From positions 1-64,000 of the forward strand of contig VXIS01000249.1 of NCBI GenBank assembly GCA_008704415.1: DNA of 64,000 nucleotides, read 5' to 3'. Shown here piece by piece: positions 11,794 to 24,990 of this stretch (position 1 is its first letter; every line of letters starts with the position of its first letter). Source of the DNA: Sphaerosporella brunnea. Its lineage: Eukaryota; Ascomycota; Pezizomycetes; Pezizales; Pyronemataceae. Made by a program: the position numbers and the translations under genes. The notes beneath the pieces are model-generated. The model did no database searches, was not told where the DNA came from, and saw only the letters and a program-made list of their open reading frames with translations.

Positions 11794-11873
11794 GATTCAG
11801 TAGTGTAGGGGTATCATAGGCGCTTGCCATTCGCATAATGCGCCTGACCCGGGTTCGAATCCCGGCTGAATCA
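11794..11873 (+). tRNA. tRNA-Gly (GCC) with 9-nt intron
   Basis: The acceptor stem GATTCAG (11794-11800) pairs with CTGAATC, followed by discriminator A at 11873. The D arm carries GGGGTA. The anticodon stem GGCGC (11819-11823) pairs with GCGCC (11840-11844). The 16-nt loop between them fits a normal 7-nt loop (TT-GCC-A-T) plus a 9-nt intron (11830-11838) after position 37, the canonical place. The T arm is CCGGGTTCGAATCCCGG. Mature length is 71 nt. A T-run at 11877-11882 would end RNA polymerase III transcription. Confidence 0.9.
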
Positions 11874-11876
11874 CTC

Positions 11877-11882
11877 TTTTTT
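11877..11882 (+). terminator. Pol III T-run terminator
   Basis: Six T residues start three bases after the tRNA-Gly discriminator base. This is the standard RNA polymerase III termination signal. Confidence 0.8.
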
Positions 11883-12016
11883 CAAAGTCATTTTTAGCCT
11901 TCCAGTCTGTCCCTCGGTTTACGATTTAGTTAGATGCTTCTATTACTACTATTGCAATAAGGCATTCAAGCAAGTTTTACAGATACAATTGGCGCATGCA
12001 GACACTGCGGTGAAAT

Positions 12017-12073
12017 CAAATCCAACGATTCCGTTCAAATCCAACGATTCCGTTCAAATCCAACGATTCCGTT
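12017..12073. repeat. 3 x 19-bp perfect tandem repeat
   Basis: The unit caaatccaacgattccgtt occurs three times with no mismatch, about 140 bp downstream of the tRNA. No function is evident. Confidence 0.95.
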
Positions 12074-14770
12074 CATGTGTCATCTGTCAGGTCGTAATCT
12101 AAATGTCAGCCGTCAAACTCGTTGTAGCCATTCGGGCCGATTGCGTCAACCGGAAGCGGCACGGGGGAGAGCCACGTCTCAGCAACCACGAACGGGAGTC
12201 ACACACCTTCGACTTAGAATCACGCCAATGAGGACAGGAAGCAAAGTACTCCTACAGGCATGTGTTCTGTCCTGCCTGAAGCACCTGCATACGGGATGTG
12301 TACGAGCATGTACAGGAATGTATAAACATGTAGAAAGATGTATAGTACCAGGGGGAGGTGATACCTGGGTATGCTCTGCATATATCACTAGCCAGTAGTC
12401 TCTCGCGTGGGGTATGGTGCTAACTGCACGACACCGAGGGATCAAGAACAATATCGATCTCCAAGGCTTCGACGGCGATCGCGGTCACGTGCCTTAGAAC
12501 CTGGCATTGATTACACCACCTTTCGATGTATTTATAGTCGATCATGCAATCAAAAACCTGATCTCTCGAAACCTGCATCCTGCAGAGTGGTCACGAGTGA
12601 TAAACGGTGATGAGCCACGAGGCGTTTTTGCGAGACCGCAGCTATGCATGCATGTGATCAAGCTGTGGCAATACTATTCCGGCGATTTCTTTAGACGTCG
12701 GGCTTCATGCCGTCGCATGGGTGAATTTGCCTTGTCTGAAAGTTCATCACAATTGTTTTACCAGACAAAACGTTGGCATGTTGCTCACCCGTGACTAGCT
12801 AGGCATCCTCAGTTGCTTGAGGCCGAAATGGCTGTTTCTATCGATAGCGGGATTTATCCGCCCAACAAGCAACTATCGCGAGATAGATGCCTTATAGTCT
12901 CTCTTTTTTTACCCATTTGAGGGCTTTCGTAACCCCTGAGTCTGTCCGACGACTTTTTCTGATTGTGAAGTGTAAACAGGAAAACAAGCCAATGCGGATC
13001 CGGCAATAAAAACCGACTTTGAGACTTAGGTAGGGCTTGGGTTGTTCCCCGGACTGGAGTGACACCCTTGGCCTTTTTTAATTTGTTCGCGTATCGCGGT
13101 TCCACCAATTAATTGTCCGGCAGTAGTGGCCGGGCGGGGCACCGTTGAAGTCAAAGCGCGCTGGAGTTGAGGTATCTAAGCACGGGATTCCCTAAGCACA
13201 CGAAGTACGAGTACTATGTACGGCCGATGTACACATGCAGGCAGTTACCTAGTTTTTTGGAACTGCCTTGGTCACCTGCAGATGGGTGTACCAGTCAAAA
13301 AAAAAAAAACATCCAAACATATCGCTCGATGGCTTAATCGTTGCCATCCCCGTCTCGTCAAAAGCATGCAGAAGAAAATCTTGACCAGATCGCGTGCTTT
13401 GTTTTGTGTTGGATGATTGTGCAGAGTTTTCCTGTCAGGCCTGCAGGTATCGGGATCAATCGAGCGCAACACGGCTTCGTAGCCGGGGCTGCAAGACCGG
13501 AGCGGTTGGTTGACCGACCGGTAAACGAAAATGGCCCCAACACAGTCAAGTTGAAGTGCCGCCCAGTGCAGGAAGGTTGCCGAGCTTCGGCAACTGCAGA
13601 GTATAGGTCCGATACGGCGCATAAACGACTTTGTGTCTCATGGCGCGCTTCTTCTGGAAAGCCTTTTTTAGTAGTCCGGCTAAGTAGCTCGGCATTGCCT
13701 ACGTGTGCCCGGTCACCCCACGAACGCCGAACCCCCAAGGAGAATCCAAAATCGTAGGTTTCATCTTCCATCGGTCAGGCGGGAGTGCGCATGGCGTGAG
13801 TAGGCAGAAATTCGCCGTAACCCCACACTATTTGTCAACGGCAATCGAGATGCCCTTCCCTTCACCTGTTCTGTTCCTCCACGGCCGTCGGCACGCCCAT
13901 GGCCAGTCAGCTTTTTGCTTTTTACAGTGCTTGCAGCTTGGGTGTCAATTGACCATCGGAGATATGTTGGAAACGTTCAACCTCGGACCACTGCAACCGT
14001 ATCCAGTGCAGGGTACAGGCGCGTGTATAGTTGGCTGGCACCAACGGAGGCTGCGTTTCCTCTTCGTCTCGTCTCGTCGATGCCAATGTCGACGGCAGTT
14101 CGGACTCTCACGATGGCGCGGACATCTGTCTGCAGTATTCGCTGTCACGCAGGCCCATTATACTGAACGCCACTAGAGATATCATCCATTTTTGGACAAG
14201 GCCCTGGAATCTCACATTTTGTCTCGGGGGTTGATATATCGATATCTTTTGTACGCGGCCGGCTCCAAGGCTCTGGTCGCCGCTAGATCTGGTCTCATAC
14301 TCGGAGCACATTTGTCGTTGCAGCTGTCGCACTTGTGAAGCGCGGATTGGTATAAATCCGCGGATTAACCACGTATCGTGCGCGCGGGTGTGCATAACGC
14401 CTCCAGGTGGGGATTTCTTCCCGAGCAATCCGAGGAGCATCTGGACCAGGGCAAAAAGCCTTAGCATCGAGCAAAAGCCTGAAGGTTATTTTAAAAATTG
14501 TAAGGCTTGTTCGATGCCCATCGTGCGAGTCGATGTTGATGGTGGATCTACGATTTTGGCGGACGGCGCCAGGTAACCTTCCAGCACTACGACCGGAAAT
14601 AGTGTGGGGAGCAGTGTTTTTCTTGCAAATGAAATGTCGCCACGAGCATTGACGCCGCTGCGCGGCCTAGGACGAAAATGCGTGCATAAGTCTGCATACG
14701 TACCTGATGCGTGTGGTGGGAAAATCGGCAGGAGACCCCGACTCATGGACTCGGTACATGGAGTCTAGGC

Positions 14771-14810
14771 GTATTGGAGTAATGCAGCTCATATTGGAGT
14801 AATGCAGCTG
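14771..14810. repeat. 2 x 20-bp direct tandem repeat
   Basis: The unit 'attggagtaatgcagct' with its flanking bases is duplicated head to tail with minor differences at the ends. Confidence 0.85.
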
Positions 14811-16561
14811 CATGATACTGCGGGAGCTACCATCTCGGTGCATGTTAGCGAGATGTAGGTCGCCATATCAGCTTAGCCGAGTTTAGATGACTTCCCCGAG
14901 AACATCTCATTCGCCCAGAAGTCCCAAAGATGCGCCGATGTACAGTACAAGTTGCTCGGACCGCTTTTAGCAGTTGGTTTTGTTACTTTGTCTTGACTTG
15001 TGAATGTATGGTGTTGTGGTTGGTGGACTTGCGTCCATCCGGCATTGTCTCTTGGTCACCGAGCTGGATGGACGGCTTTAACGGACGGATGCCGCTCTAT
15101 AGCAGCCGAATAGATCGAGGTTCGATAGCAAAAAAACAGCCCCCTATTGCTGGTGTATAGAGCCAATGAATAGGGCAAACGGGTGTCTACGGAAACGCTC
15201 GATGTGGCATATTGAAAGATGTAAATTCAAGTGGTTTCGGCCTCTATATACTATGGGAAGCCGTCCAATCATCTGTGTTCGATCGCTATTGCGCTGTAGC
15301 CCGAGCACATGCATGTATCTTGTCAATGTTGATGTGTGTACTACATACAGCCGTGCTTCGGGGTATACCCGGCCACGGCATCTGCAGTCTGCTAGGTCTT
15401 CTAGTATTCTCCGATCGGGATGTCCGTGGTCTGCAGCACCTTGCCTCTCCGCGGTGGCGTTCTCCGGGATTCCACAAGTGGTCGTACACACGCTGTTGGC
15501 TTGGGCCATGTGGTGGTTTTTGCCAAACCGAAGTGGCTAGCTGGATGATATATGCGTCGGCTGGAATAAAGCGCAACCGGATATCTGGTCTGCGGAAATC
15601 CCGGCGTTTTTTTTTAGCGGCTGGTATCGGGTTCGGGGATGTCGATGGCTGCACAGTGTGGTGGTCCGGAAGCCCTTTCAAAGCCTAGCTTGGAAGACTG
15701 CGCGCTTGAAAAGAACATGTCCAAGTCATGGGGGGAATGCGGAAGAGGTACTGCATGTCTCAGGAAGGCGATGCCACGGGGACCACCTGAAAGCTCCGCG
15801 TCTGCCCGCTGTGATAAAAGATGACTTGCAGCCGATGCAGTCGCTTCCATCAATGTGGGACGTTCTGTGAGCCCATTGGTTGGCGGAACGTCGCGACGCA
15901 TGTGGTTTCTACTTAGAGCGAAGCAACCGGCAATTCCTCCTTAGTCAAAAAGCGTTGGGCCTTGGGTGGCACTATTACTTCCGCGTCTTCCAAAAATATA
16001 ACGTTTTCAGATCCGGAAGAACAAACAAACAAGTCTTCGGAGGCACCTGATTGGTTTTTCATCCAGCTGTTCGTGCGTTTCCGACAGGAATTACGAGGGT
16101 GGGTTGAGCGCATGCACCTCACCAATTGCAACCATCAAGGAGGCGCGGCGGCGGAGGGCGTTGCCGCTGTGCCACTTGCCATGGGCTGTCAACGGGTCTG
16201 CATCTTGCAGCGTTCCTTCCTAGATCTTGGGACTATTGCAGCAACTTCAAGTATTTTTGGGGTACATGCTACGCCGAACAGTTGGAGCAAGAATGCCTTT
16301 ACTAGTTGATCTGCATAGCAGATGCAATTCTTTTGCTTATGATTTCAATCGCGCTTTCAGAGTCACAGTTGGGTTGGCAAGCGTGAGCGCGTCTCACAAT
16401 CAGGTCAGCAAGGTGGTGCGGTTACTCCATCGCTCACTGTGTACCCCCTACACCTACATATACATGCCCCCAATCTACGCACAGGCTACTGCAGCCCTCG
16501 CATCTTCCAGTCGTTTCATCTCCACGTTCCCAGAAACCTAGCTATCGTCCTAACTTTCAAG

Positions 16562-16566
<5 letters not shown>

Positions 16567-16596
<30 letters not shown>
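16567..16596. repeat. Poly-T run (30 nt)
   Basis: An uninterrupted T run about 390 bp upstream of the DHA2 transporter start. It may be a promoter dA:dT tract or a retro-tail; no flanking element is recognised. Confidence 0.9.
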
Positions 16597-16984
16597 CCCT
16601 GCGCTGATTTTGCTTCTGCCCCACGGTGCTCACATGGCCTGCCTTTATTCGCCTTACCCCCATTATTATGGAGGCTAGTTATCATTGGTCCATTGGCAAC
16701 GTAGGTGATCGGCTCACAGATCATGACTTATCCTTTTGCCATCCGTCTATCATCCCAACGTGGTATCCCGAGGGATTCATAAATAGTTCCTCCTCTCCCT
16801 CCGTGGATCTCACGGTCAATCATCTGGCATCAACCTGACGGAAACTCCGAACATCACAGTCGTTAATCCATTTTTCAACGTCTTGAAGTGACAATTGAAT
16901 ACTCTCTGCCTAGCAGATGCTAGACATTACGGCATAAGGCCTCCCTTACCAGAATCACCATAACGCACGCTTTGACGGACCGCG

Positions 16985-18892
16985 ATGGAGAAACCCCAGC
17001 AAAGTTTACAGCCGAACCCCCTGGAAAAGGGCGTTCTCAGCGCAAGCGAAGCCCCACGGAGCGCGAGCTCATCACTTTTCGAAGCCATGGATCCCAAGGA
17101 AATCGAGCGCCTTGGAAGAGTGCGGCCAGAATGCTTCAAAACGAAGTGGTCCGAGATAGGATTTGTTCTCTCAATATGTATGGCTCAAATATTGGTGGTA
17201 TGCATAAAAAGCTGTCTGTTAGATTTTTACCGCAAGTTCTGAGAGTTGTTCACGTAGGAATATTTTGTTTCCGGCTTCAACGTTCTGGTGCCAACTGTTG
17301 TTGACGCGTTTGATATCCAACCGGAGTCAGCGACATGGCCGGCATCGGCATTTTCGCTCGTGGTTTCTTGCTTTCTCCTGCCAATGGGGAGACTTTCCGA
17401 CATGTATGGCGGTAAACGCTTGTTTGTAATCGGAGTGGGCTGGCTCGCTATTTGTAGTATATTGGCGGGAGTTGGGCAGACAGAATTGATGTTGGATTTT
17501 GCGCGAGCTCTCCAAGGACTTGGGCCAGCTGCTTTTCTCCCTAGCAGCGTGATGCTGCTGGGGAGCGTCTACCGCCCCGGCCCGCGGAAGAATTTGGTTA
17601 GTACATTTCTCCCCTTCTTTGCCGGTGGGTTATCGCGGCCCGGTGGCAGTTCGCCAGGCTAGACCTAATACGACAGCCTGGCGATGCGCATCACGATAGG
17701 AGAAATTTGCTGAATTTGAATTTGCGCAGATATTCTCGGTCTATGGCGCTTGCGCGCCTCTTGGATTCTTTGTGGGAATCTTTTGCGCTGGCCTTGCGGC
17801 CCAGTTGATGAGCTGGCGCTGGTATTTCTTCATTGGCGCCATCTTGTCGGCGGTGTCCTTCTTCCTGGCGTGGGCCTCGATGCCTTCGGACAAGGACGAG
17901 CGCGCGGCTCTGGGAATCAAGATGGACGGGCCGGGCACAGTGTTGATCGTCGCTGGATTGATTCTGACTGTCTTCTCGTTCACGGCCTTGCCGAGCGCCC
18001 CTAAGAGCTGGAAAACGCCTTATATCCCGGCGACGTTCTCAGCCGGGATTGTGATCCTGTGCGTTGCAGGGTGGTGGGAAGGTTGGAAGGCGGAGCAGCC
18101 ATTGCTTCCCGTCGAGATCTTCAAGGTCAAGATGTTTCCGGCTGTCGTGGGCGCGATGTTTATGCAGTATGGAGGGCTGGGAATTTTCCTCCTGTACTCC
18201 ACTTACTAGTGAGCTCCGCAGAATATCCCGCTTCTTCCTAGATGCTGACCTCTTTGCAGCATGAACACCATTCTCGGCGGAACTCCGTTACAGCTGGTCG
18301 CCTGGTTCACGCCGATGTGCGTCGGCGGCATGATCATTGCGGCTATCGGCGGTTTCGTGCTCCATCTGCTCTCGGGCACAATTCTCATGCTCATCGCTGG
18401 TGTGTCGTGGGTGGTTGCGCCTATGCTCTTTGCGATTATGCCAGACAACCCCCCGTACTGGGCGTTCCTGTTCCCGGCTATGGTGACCGCCACGATCGGA
18501 ATCGACATCAGCTTCAACATCACCAACATCTTCATCACCACTTGTCTTCCAAAACGCCAGCAGGGCTTGGCAGGTGCGATGTGAGTTCCCTGCAACATTT
18601 TTTTTTTTTTTTCTGCAATCAGCTAACAATGCAATGCAGCATCAACTCCAACATGCACCTCAGCATTGCGTTCTTTTTGGGGCTTGGCGAGATCCTCGTC
18701 CACGAAACAAAGGACAGCGGCACGAAACAAAGCTACAAGAACGTGTTCTGGTTCGAAGTTGGGCTTGCCTCTGTCGCCTTGTTGATCATGCTGGCGTTTG
18801 TTCGGCTGGACCGGGCCAAAAGCGATATGACTGCAGATGAAAAAGAGCTGTTACGGAAGCAGCTAGAGGCGGAGGCGTCAGATTCCGAATAA
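16985..18892 (+). CDS. MFS transporter, DHA2-type
   Basis: Exons 16985-17197, 17258-17596, 17730-18208, 18260-18580 and 18640-18892 give 534 aa. All introns are GT-AG and in phase. After a 55-residue cytoplasmic N-terminus, hydrophobic helices span most of the protein. The MFS signature between helices 2 and 3 reads GRLSDMYGGKRLF, and the helix-4 region contains RALQGLGPAAFLPS. These match the fungal DHA2 (drug:H+ antiporter) class, and the pattern is closest to the yeast YOR378W/AMF1-like branch, whose reported substrates include ammonium. The substrate here cannot be inferred. The C-terminus is short, charged and ends in an acidic tail. The protein would sit in the plasma membrane or an internal membrane. 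No cluster partner genes are adjacent. Confidence 0.9.
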
Positions 18893-20334
18893 TGTAGAGG
18901 CCGTGTTTTCTCTGGGTTTCTTTTCTCTGGTTTTGGTTTGGTTTGGGTTTTGGGCTTCAAAAAGTGCTCTGCTTCTTCTGGCTGCCTGGGTTGGTGTTTT
19001 TTGGGATGCACGGCTTCGTGATCCCGAAGGCCGCGGCCAGGCGGTTAATTGTATTATTGGATGCTTCTTAATGCACTATTTCATGTATGATACCTTTTTT
19101 TTGGATGAGTTGCGGGGTTTTTGTTTTTAGTCATGTATCTACGATTTCACGATGGACCAGAGAAGAAGCCGTGGCGGTGGGCTGATCATGAGGGGGCGAC
19201 AGTCGGATGACGGGGAAAATTATTGTGCATCCCCCAACATATATTCGTGTTGGAGTTACTTAATATATTAGTTATTGTCTTAAACATCGCCTTCTCAACG
19301 GATTTTTACATATCGACGATGGTGTCGCTGAAAGAATCAGCTTTCTGTTGCTGACACTGATGAGTGACCAGATCTGCCGAATCTACTATACACCGCTTTC
19401 CAGTACATAGGTACATATCGTCGAACTACCGGTACCAGGTACATACCGCTGGTACCCTGCAAGGCTGACGGCAGGATTGACCGGTTGTCGCCTTCACTCT
19501 TGCGGGTATTCTGGCGGTGTGGTTGGTTTAATACACTGGTCTGCTGTTTCGTGGATCTGGCCGCCGCATGTTCGGCTGGCTTGATCTGGTGCTTACCAGG
19601 ATTTTTTGGCCGTGGGCAGAAGGTTTCGTTACACGTACGGAAAGGAGTGAAAATCTCGAAAGGCTTTGAGACATTTGTGGGGTCGTGACATCTAGACTCG
19701 GCTGCCCCCTCACATTGGGTGATGGTGGTCATACTTTCCAACGGTTGCGTTCGATAACTACCTAAGTAGTCACATCGGAGTCGGTCATGCGTGTTGGTTC
19801 CAGACGATCACGAATCGGTAGCTTCCGAGTGCCGCTTCACTGACTTCCGATGCCGCCTGGCGTTTGCCCAACCTGTAGACAGTTGGAACAAACGCCAACA
19901 GGCTTGGTGTAGAGTTCATATGATGCCTCAATCATGACTTACTCTACATACACACTCAAACAGAAGGAACTCTTCTTTTCGTTCCCCTCATTGGTGTTAA
20001 AATACCCCTGCCATGGTTTTTCTGCAACCTATTTTCGCAACCAACAGACAAATCGCAGTTGCAGCGACAACAAATTCGAGATCATACCCCGCCCAATCTC
20101 TTCCATCAAACTCATCTGGTCATCGGGAAGACCATCCAACGCTGATTGCCAGTGACATATGCAAGAGAACCCGACTGGTTGGTTCTTGATATTGCGGCCG
20201 CGCCATTTTCTGCGGCAAGTCTCCGGCGGTTTCAGACCACGGTATATGTGCAGCGGGCGCCACGACTTCTCCGAACCTACAGGTTAGGGATACATCTAAC
20301 GCGGACACCGTGTTGTGAAGCTGTGGAGTGTGTT

Positions 20335-20362
20335 GTCGTCGTCGTCGTCGTCGTCGTCGTCG
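20335..20362. repeat. (GTC)n microsatellite
   Basis: About nine uninterrupted gtc triplets in a non-coding context. Confidence 0.95.
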
Positions 20363-21211
20363 CTGAGCCAAGGTGCTTTGTGGGGGGGGCGAACGGCATG
20401 GCTTTGCGTTTGGAGCGGCTCGTAAAAGCCGCGACAAGTTTTTTGTCAGACAGTTTGTGCCGTGAGACTGCGGTTTGGCCTTGACTTGATTTTTGCGGTG
20501 GCTCACAGGTCATTGAACTGCTCTGGATCGGGTGTGCGGATGGTGACTTGACTTATCTCGAGGGACGGTCGATCATGTTGGTGATGTGGCTGGACTTTCT
20601 GCGACCATGGAGTTGGAATTCCTGACCCAAGCCAAAAAACACCGATCAGTGGCTGGGTAAGCGGACTGCATCCACTGGATGGATGCGAAGACAAGCATCG
20701 GGCGCCTTGTAAACAAGCGCCGCCAGTAGCAAGCCTCAATTGAAATTACAACTCGTCTATGGCTGGGAACGCCGGTGCGAATTTCGATTGTTCCGCGGAA
20801 TACGCTGCAGTTCCGACGAGTGTTTGCTGCATGCCCCACCACATTCCCACAACCAATGACACGCGCCGCGGATCGTGCTCGAAGGGTTAGGGAATCGATC
20901 TAAATGCGATAGAGCAATCACCAACACACTTTGCAGATGTTTCCATCGTCGAAGCTCAACTGTGAAAAGTCTTCCCCCGCATTGCATCGCATATTAAACA
21001 ACCAACAAATTTAGAGATGCGCGCCATTCACTGGCCGTGAGGCAAGTGTTGCAAACCATCACCGCGTCTACAGTATAGTGCCAATCTGTGGCCCCACGCA
21101 TGCTGCAACCAGCATTGAGAAATTTTGCGTCCTGCAATTCCTTTGTTTCTTATCTCGTCGCAAAACAAAGGAATCAACACCGTTGGGTCCAGTGACTTTT
21201 CGTGGCGACGG

Positions 21212-21235
21212 AAAAAAAAAAAAAAAAAAAAAAAA
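21212..21235. repeat. Poly-A run (24 nt)
   Basis: Uninterrupted A run. The sequence before it does not resemble a processed gene copy. Confidence 0.9.
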
Positions 21236-23278
21236 GCAAACCAATGTAAGCAAGTGCAAGTCAACCCCGGCGTATGTAATGCATGTGCGTCACAAAGAAA
21301 TTTGCGTCCGAGTGATATGCAATGCTTTGAGCCGTTGCCGTCGCCAGGTCAACTCGCGCGGGAAAGGGTGATGATAAGCAAATACCGCCGGATGGCACTT
21401 TTTGTCGTCATCTGTCTCCACAACAGTCTCGGGGGGTTATTACGCGACTTTTCGATGCCGTTTCGCACGTGATGATCGTGGAAACCGGGAAACCCGCCGT
21501 CACAGGGGGGTGCGGCACAGGCACTTATGTAATTGCTCCTGATTTGGTCGCCTATCAGAATAAGCTTCTTTTTTTCCGCAGCGATGAGGTCCGTGGACCC
21601 CGCGTGGTGCGTCAGCGGACCGAAAGCCTTTGCTCGGCGAGCGCGTTTTACTTGCCTGAAGCAGGAATCTTAATTCATGAGTTGTTCTCTCTGAAACCGA
21701 CCATCATGGGGGGTCACTCTTCCTCCACAGCAAAACAAACCAACCGCAAGTCTGTAACAACGGTCTTCGGCACGTGTTGCCCTGTCCCTGACTCACGGGT
21801 GGCCAGACATTCCATTCGCCGTTGCCAACCCAGTCTCGCTCGGCTGGTTAATAATGACAACCTTCCGCGTCCAGCCAAAAAAACGCGCGGTTCACTTCAC
21901 GATTATGTACCCTTTGTTCTTCCATCGCTTACAGCGGCGAAACAGCCAGCCAGTGGTTCGACGTTCAGTCACGATCGGTATTTGAGCGAAGTGCACAACA
22001 AAAAAACCCCCGACTGTGATACCAGGTTCTGTAGTTATGTACCAATTTTTCATCCGCTATGTAATGCGCCGACTTATCCGCACTCTTGCATGGTAAGCCC
22101 TAAGGCGTTCTGGGAAACCAAGCAGAAGACACCAACAAACTCCAGATATGGGGGGCACTGGATCATGAACGGTTTCAGGTAGTCCGTATGTACATAGAAA
22201 CCCTTTGATCGACTGTGATAAAATACCGATCTCTGGGGGGTTCGACGTCATGATTGGTAGTACCGATGACAGTATCGGAAAGGAGAGTGCGGGATTGGTC
22301 CGCAGCGAAACTCATTCCTGTCCAGGGAAGGTCGCGGATCGAAAAGCGCATCATTGCTTCTCACTCGCACGCTTGTCTCAAGGCCCGAGCCCCCACATAA
22401 GTCGTAGAAAGGGGGAGCGGCGTGGGGTGAGTACGAAGATGCCCGCGGGGGCTCGAATAAGGTCAGTTTTGCCTCGCTCGGAAAGGCAGCTCCCCCACGA
22501 GCGGGAAGCCCATCTGACATGCATGCTAAAAGCTGCCAATAAGACACCCGCGCGGGTGCGCTTGTGTCCCAGATCTCGCACTCCGCTTTATTTTCTTTTA
22601 CAAGAGATGGACTCCGGCTATTCACTCAGCGGGGGGCGGCTTCGAGTTTCCTGCGTTCGTTGGCTCACTCTTGCTCCTATCCCCCTCCACAGCCCATCCA
22701 GTTCATCGGAAGCACTCGGGGTTGATCGGCCGCTGTGACCAGCCTGTAATCCATCCTCCATCCGTAGCGCCAGCCCAGTCCAGGGCCGGGCCCAATTAAC
22801 AATCTGTCAAGACATGAACGGGAGCGCTGCTAAATATGCCCGCTCAATGACCATCTGATGTTGCTGCTGTCCGCCGTCAGTATCAGTTATTAGCGATGCC
22901 AAGGTATTGTTACTGCTCCTCCTGGGCAACCGTCTCTCTCTCAAGTCATCACCGAGTGATCTATGGTGAAGAGCCATTGCCGGATTTCCAGTAAGTCTCC
23001 TGAACTTTTATCCTATATTCCTATATATATTCCCAAGAGAAAGACAGAAACCAACCAGAATAATCGACACTATGCATACTAAGTAGAGGCTGGCAGCACG
23101 GCGCCATAGAAGGAATTAGATAAAAAAAGAAGAATGTACAACAGAAAAGAACCCAGCGTTCCAGCCACATTACCCCTAGGCCCTCAAAAAAACAAAACGA
23201 AAAAAAAATATACCACAAAAACCAAAACTCCAAGAAAGCTATCTACCGCTCTTCTTATCAGTTCAGAAATAACACCCT

Positions 23279-24990
23279 TCAGCCCCGCCTCGCAGGGCCG
23301 ATCCCCAGCTTCCCACTCTCCTTCTCTACCGCCTCAAACAAACTCCTCGCTGATCCAGTCCTGGTATGCTCCTGCACCTCCTTCACCAGCTCCTCCCTCC
23401 ATATATTTTTCCCCAGGTTCTGCACGCGGCCGATATTTAACGACGGGACGCCACGGCGCGATGGACGGCTGGGCGTTAACGATCTCACACACGGGCCTCG
23501 GGTGGGCGGAGTTTGCGTCCTAAGCTCACACACCGAGTCGAAGCTGGAGCGTACGTAGTGCAAATTACTCGGTGCGGGGGTAAACGGAAGCCGTGCTGCT
23601 GCTCGTCCCGAGGGTGAGGGGGAGGAGGAGGAGGAGGAGGAAGAGCTGGAGTTCGCATTAAGCAGGCTATTCATCAACGTCGTAATCTCCTCCCCGAGCC
23701 TCTGGAACGCAAAGCTGCCAACCGTGCTGACGGAGAACCGGCTGCGTTCTGAAACGTGCGGTGAAGGAGCGTGCAGGTTAACAGCGTCCGCTGGGAGCAG
23801 CCGGATCTGTAGCTCGTTGACGTCGACGCTGCGGGGACTGTCTTTGGGTGGTGCTGGAGGTCGGTATTCTTGCTCTTCATGTGCCCATGGTGGGGGGAGA
23901 TCCGCCAGTTCGGTGGTCCGGGTGTTTGAGATGGTGTGGCTGCTGGGACCGGAGATGACGGTGCGCGTTGTATGAAGGTAGATGTGTAGTATGCTTGCTG
24001 TGAGACCGGAGGTGTTGAACACCACCGCCGCCATGAAGGATAATGTTTGATCAGCTCTACCAGCTGCGCTTACGGCGAAATAGGGGAGGAGAAGGATCTA
24101 TAACCTCCCAGTTAGCAGCAACCCCGGGGGAGGAGGAAGAAGGAGCACGTACCCATTGCACCACCGAAACCGCGACAAAACACAGCTCTCTACTAGCAGT
24201 CACTCGGTTTTCGATCTCGATACCCGACTTCGTGGATAAGTTGATGTAGACAATCACCGCCGACACTGTGGTCACGGAAATCAAAGCCGCCGATATCCCC
24301 ACCCCAAAACCTGAAAACGGGGTCACAAGCATCATTATTTCTCCCAAGCATCGCCCTTCCTCGCTCCATGCTTGAAGGAACGCGGGGACAATTGTGGGCG
24401 ACAACAATGACAATACCCCAACAAGCATGAGGCTGACTCTTCGCAATGAACGGTTTTTGAACAGTCGTGGCGTCGCGTACGCTCTGATCGCTGCGTCAGC
24501 CGCGAATACCAGCGTGATATACGCCGGAATCCATAGTGCTAGCCGGCCCAGCCACATCAGCGACATTTTCAATCACAGAAAAAAAAACAAAAGGTACAAA
24601 CTACTCACCCAACCACTCCACCTTAGCCCATATCCTACACCTCGAGATCCCTCCTACCACCAGACTCTGGCTTTCCACCACCATCATCATAATACCCTGG
24701 ACAAACGCCCCCGCCCCTAAGACCAGCGGGTACAATTCCATCCTTTCCCACCATCCCGGCGCTGCAGTGCTGAACCCAGCCTTTTCTGGATCGCGAGACT
24801 TAGAGGCGCGGATGGCCCGCAACAATGTGTGTGTGAACAAGAAGAGGGAAGATATGATGTTGATGCTGGTTATTACTATTATCGCGGTTTGAAGCTGGGG
24901 ATGGAGTAAGGTTGTTGTTGGAGGGCCGGGTACCGCAGGAGGAGGATGAGGAGGCGGAGAAGAAGAAACCAGCACCGCTGAAGAACTCAT
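23279..24990 (-). CDS. Seven-helix receptor-like membrane protein
   Basis: Exons in coding order 24990-24609, 24538-24153 and 24097-23279 give 528 aa. Both introns (55 and 70 nt) are GT-AG and in phase. Seven hydrophobic segments are visible: IIVITSINIISSLFLF; YPLVLGAGAFVQGIMMM; LWIPAYITLVFAAD; SLMLVGVLSLLSPTIV; the long GVGISAALISVTTVSAVIV segment; CFVAVSVVQWILLLPYF across the second intron; and FNTSGLTASILHIYL. The layout matches a common fungal family of 7-TM, GPCR-like proteins of unknown ligand. The last about 230 residues are a cytoplasmic, low-complexity tail with a run of 10 Ser encoded by a (GGA)n tract on the plus strand. The exon-2 acceptor was chosen because it alone keeps frame and restores helix 3. 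Confidence 0.82.

Larger units (their letters stand above)
11883..16984. other. 5.1-kb gene-poor region
   Basis: No ORF here shows family motifs or a credible exon chain. Visible structure: 3 x 19-bp tandem repeats at 12017-12073, a 2 x 20-bp direct repeat at 14771-14810, and a run of 30 T at 16567-16596. The last few hundred bases are the upstream region of the transporter gene. Confidence 0.5.
18893..23278. other. 4.4-kb gene-poor region
   Basis: The longest open frames (for example 21469-22182, 237 codons) show no domain, no splice context and irregular composition. Visible structure: a (GTC)n run at 20335-20362, a 24-A run at 21212-21235, and an imperfect hairpin near 19858-19900 (arms tggcgtttg/caaacgcca). 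No gene is supported. Confidence 0.45.

Noticed and set aside
21469..22182. 237-codon open frame
   Set aside because: No domain, no repeats, no signal peptide and no splice context. GC-rich DNA often has open frames of this size by chance, and nothing on either side extends it.
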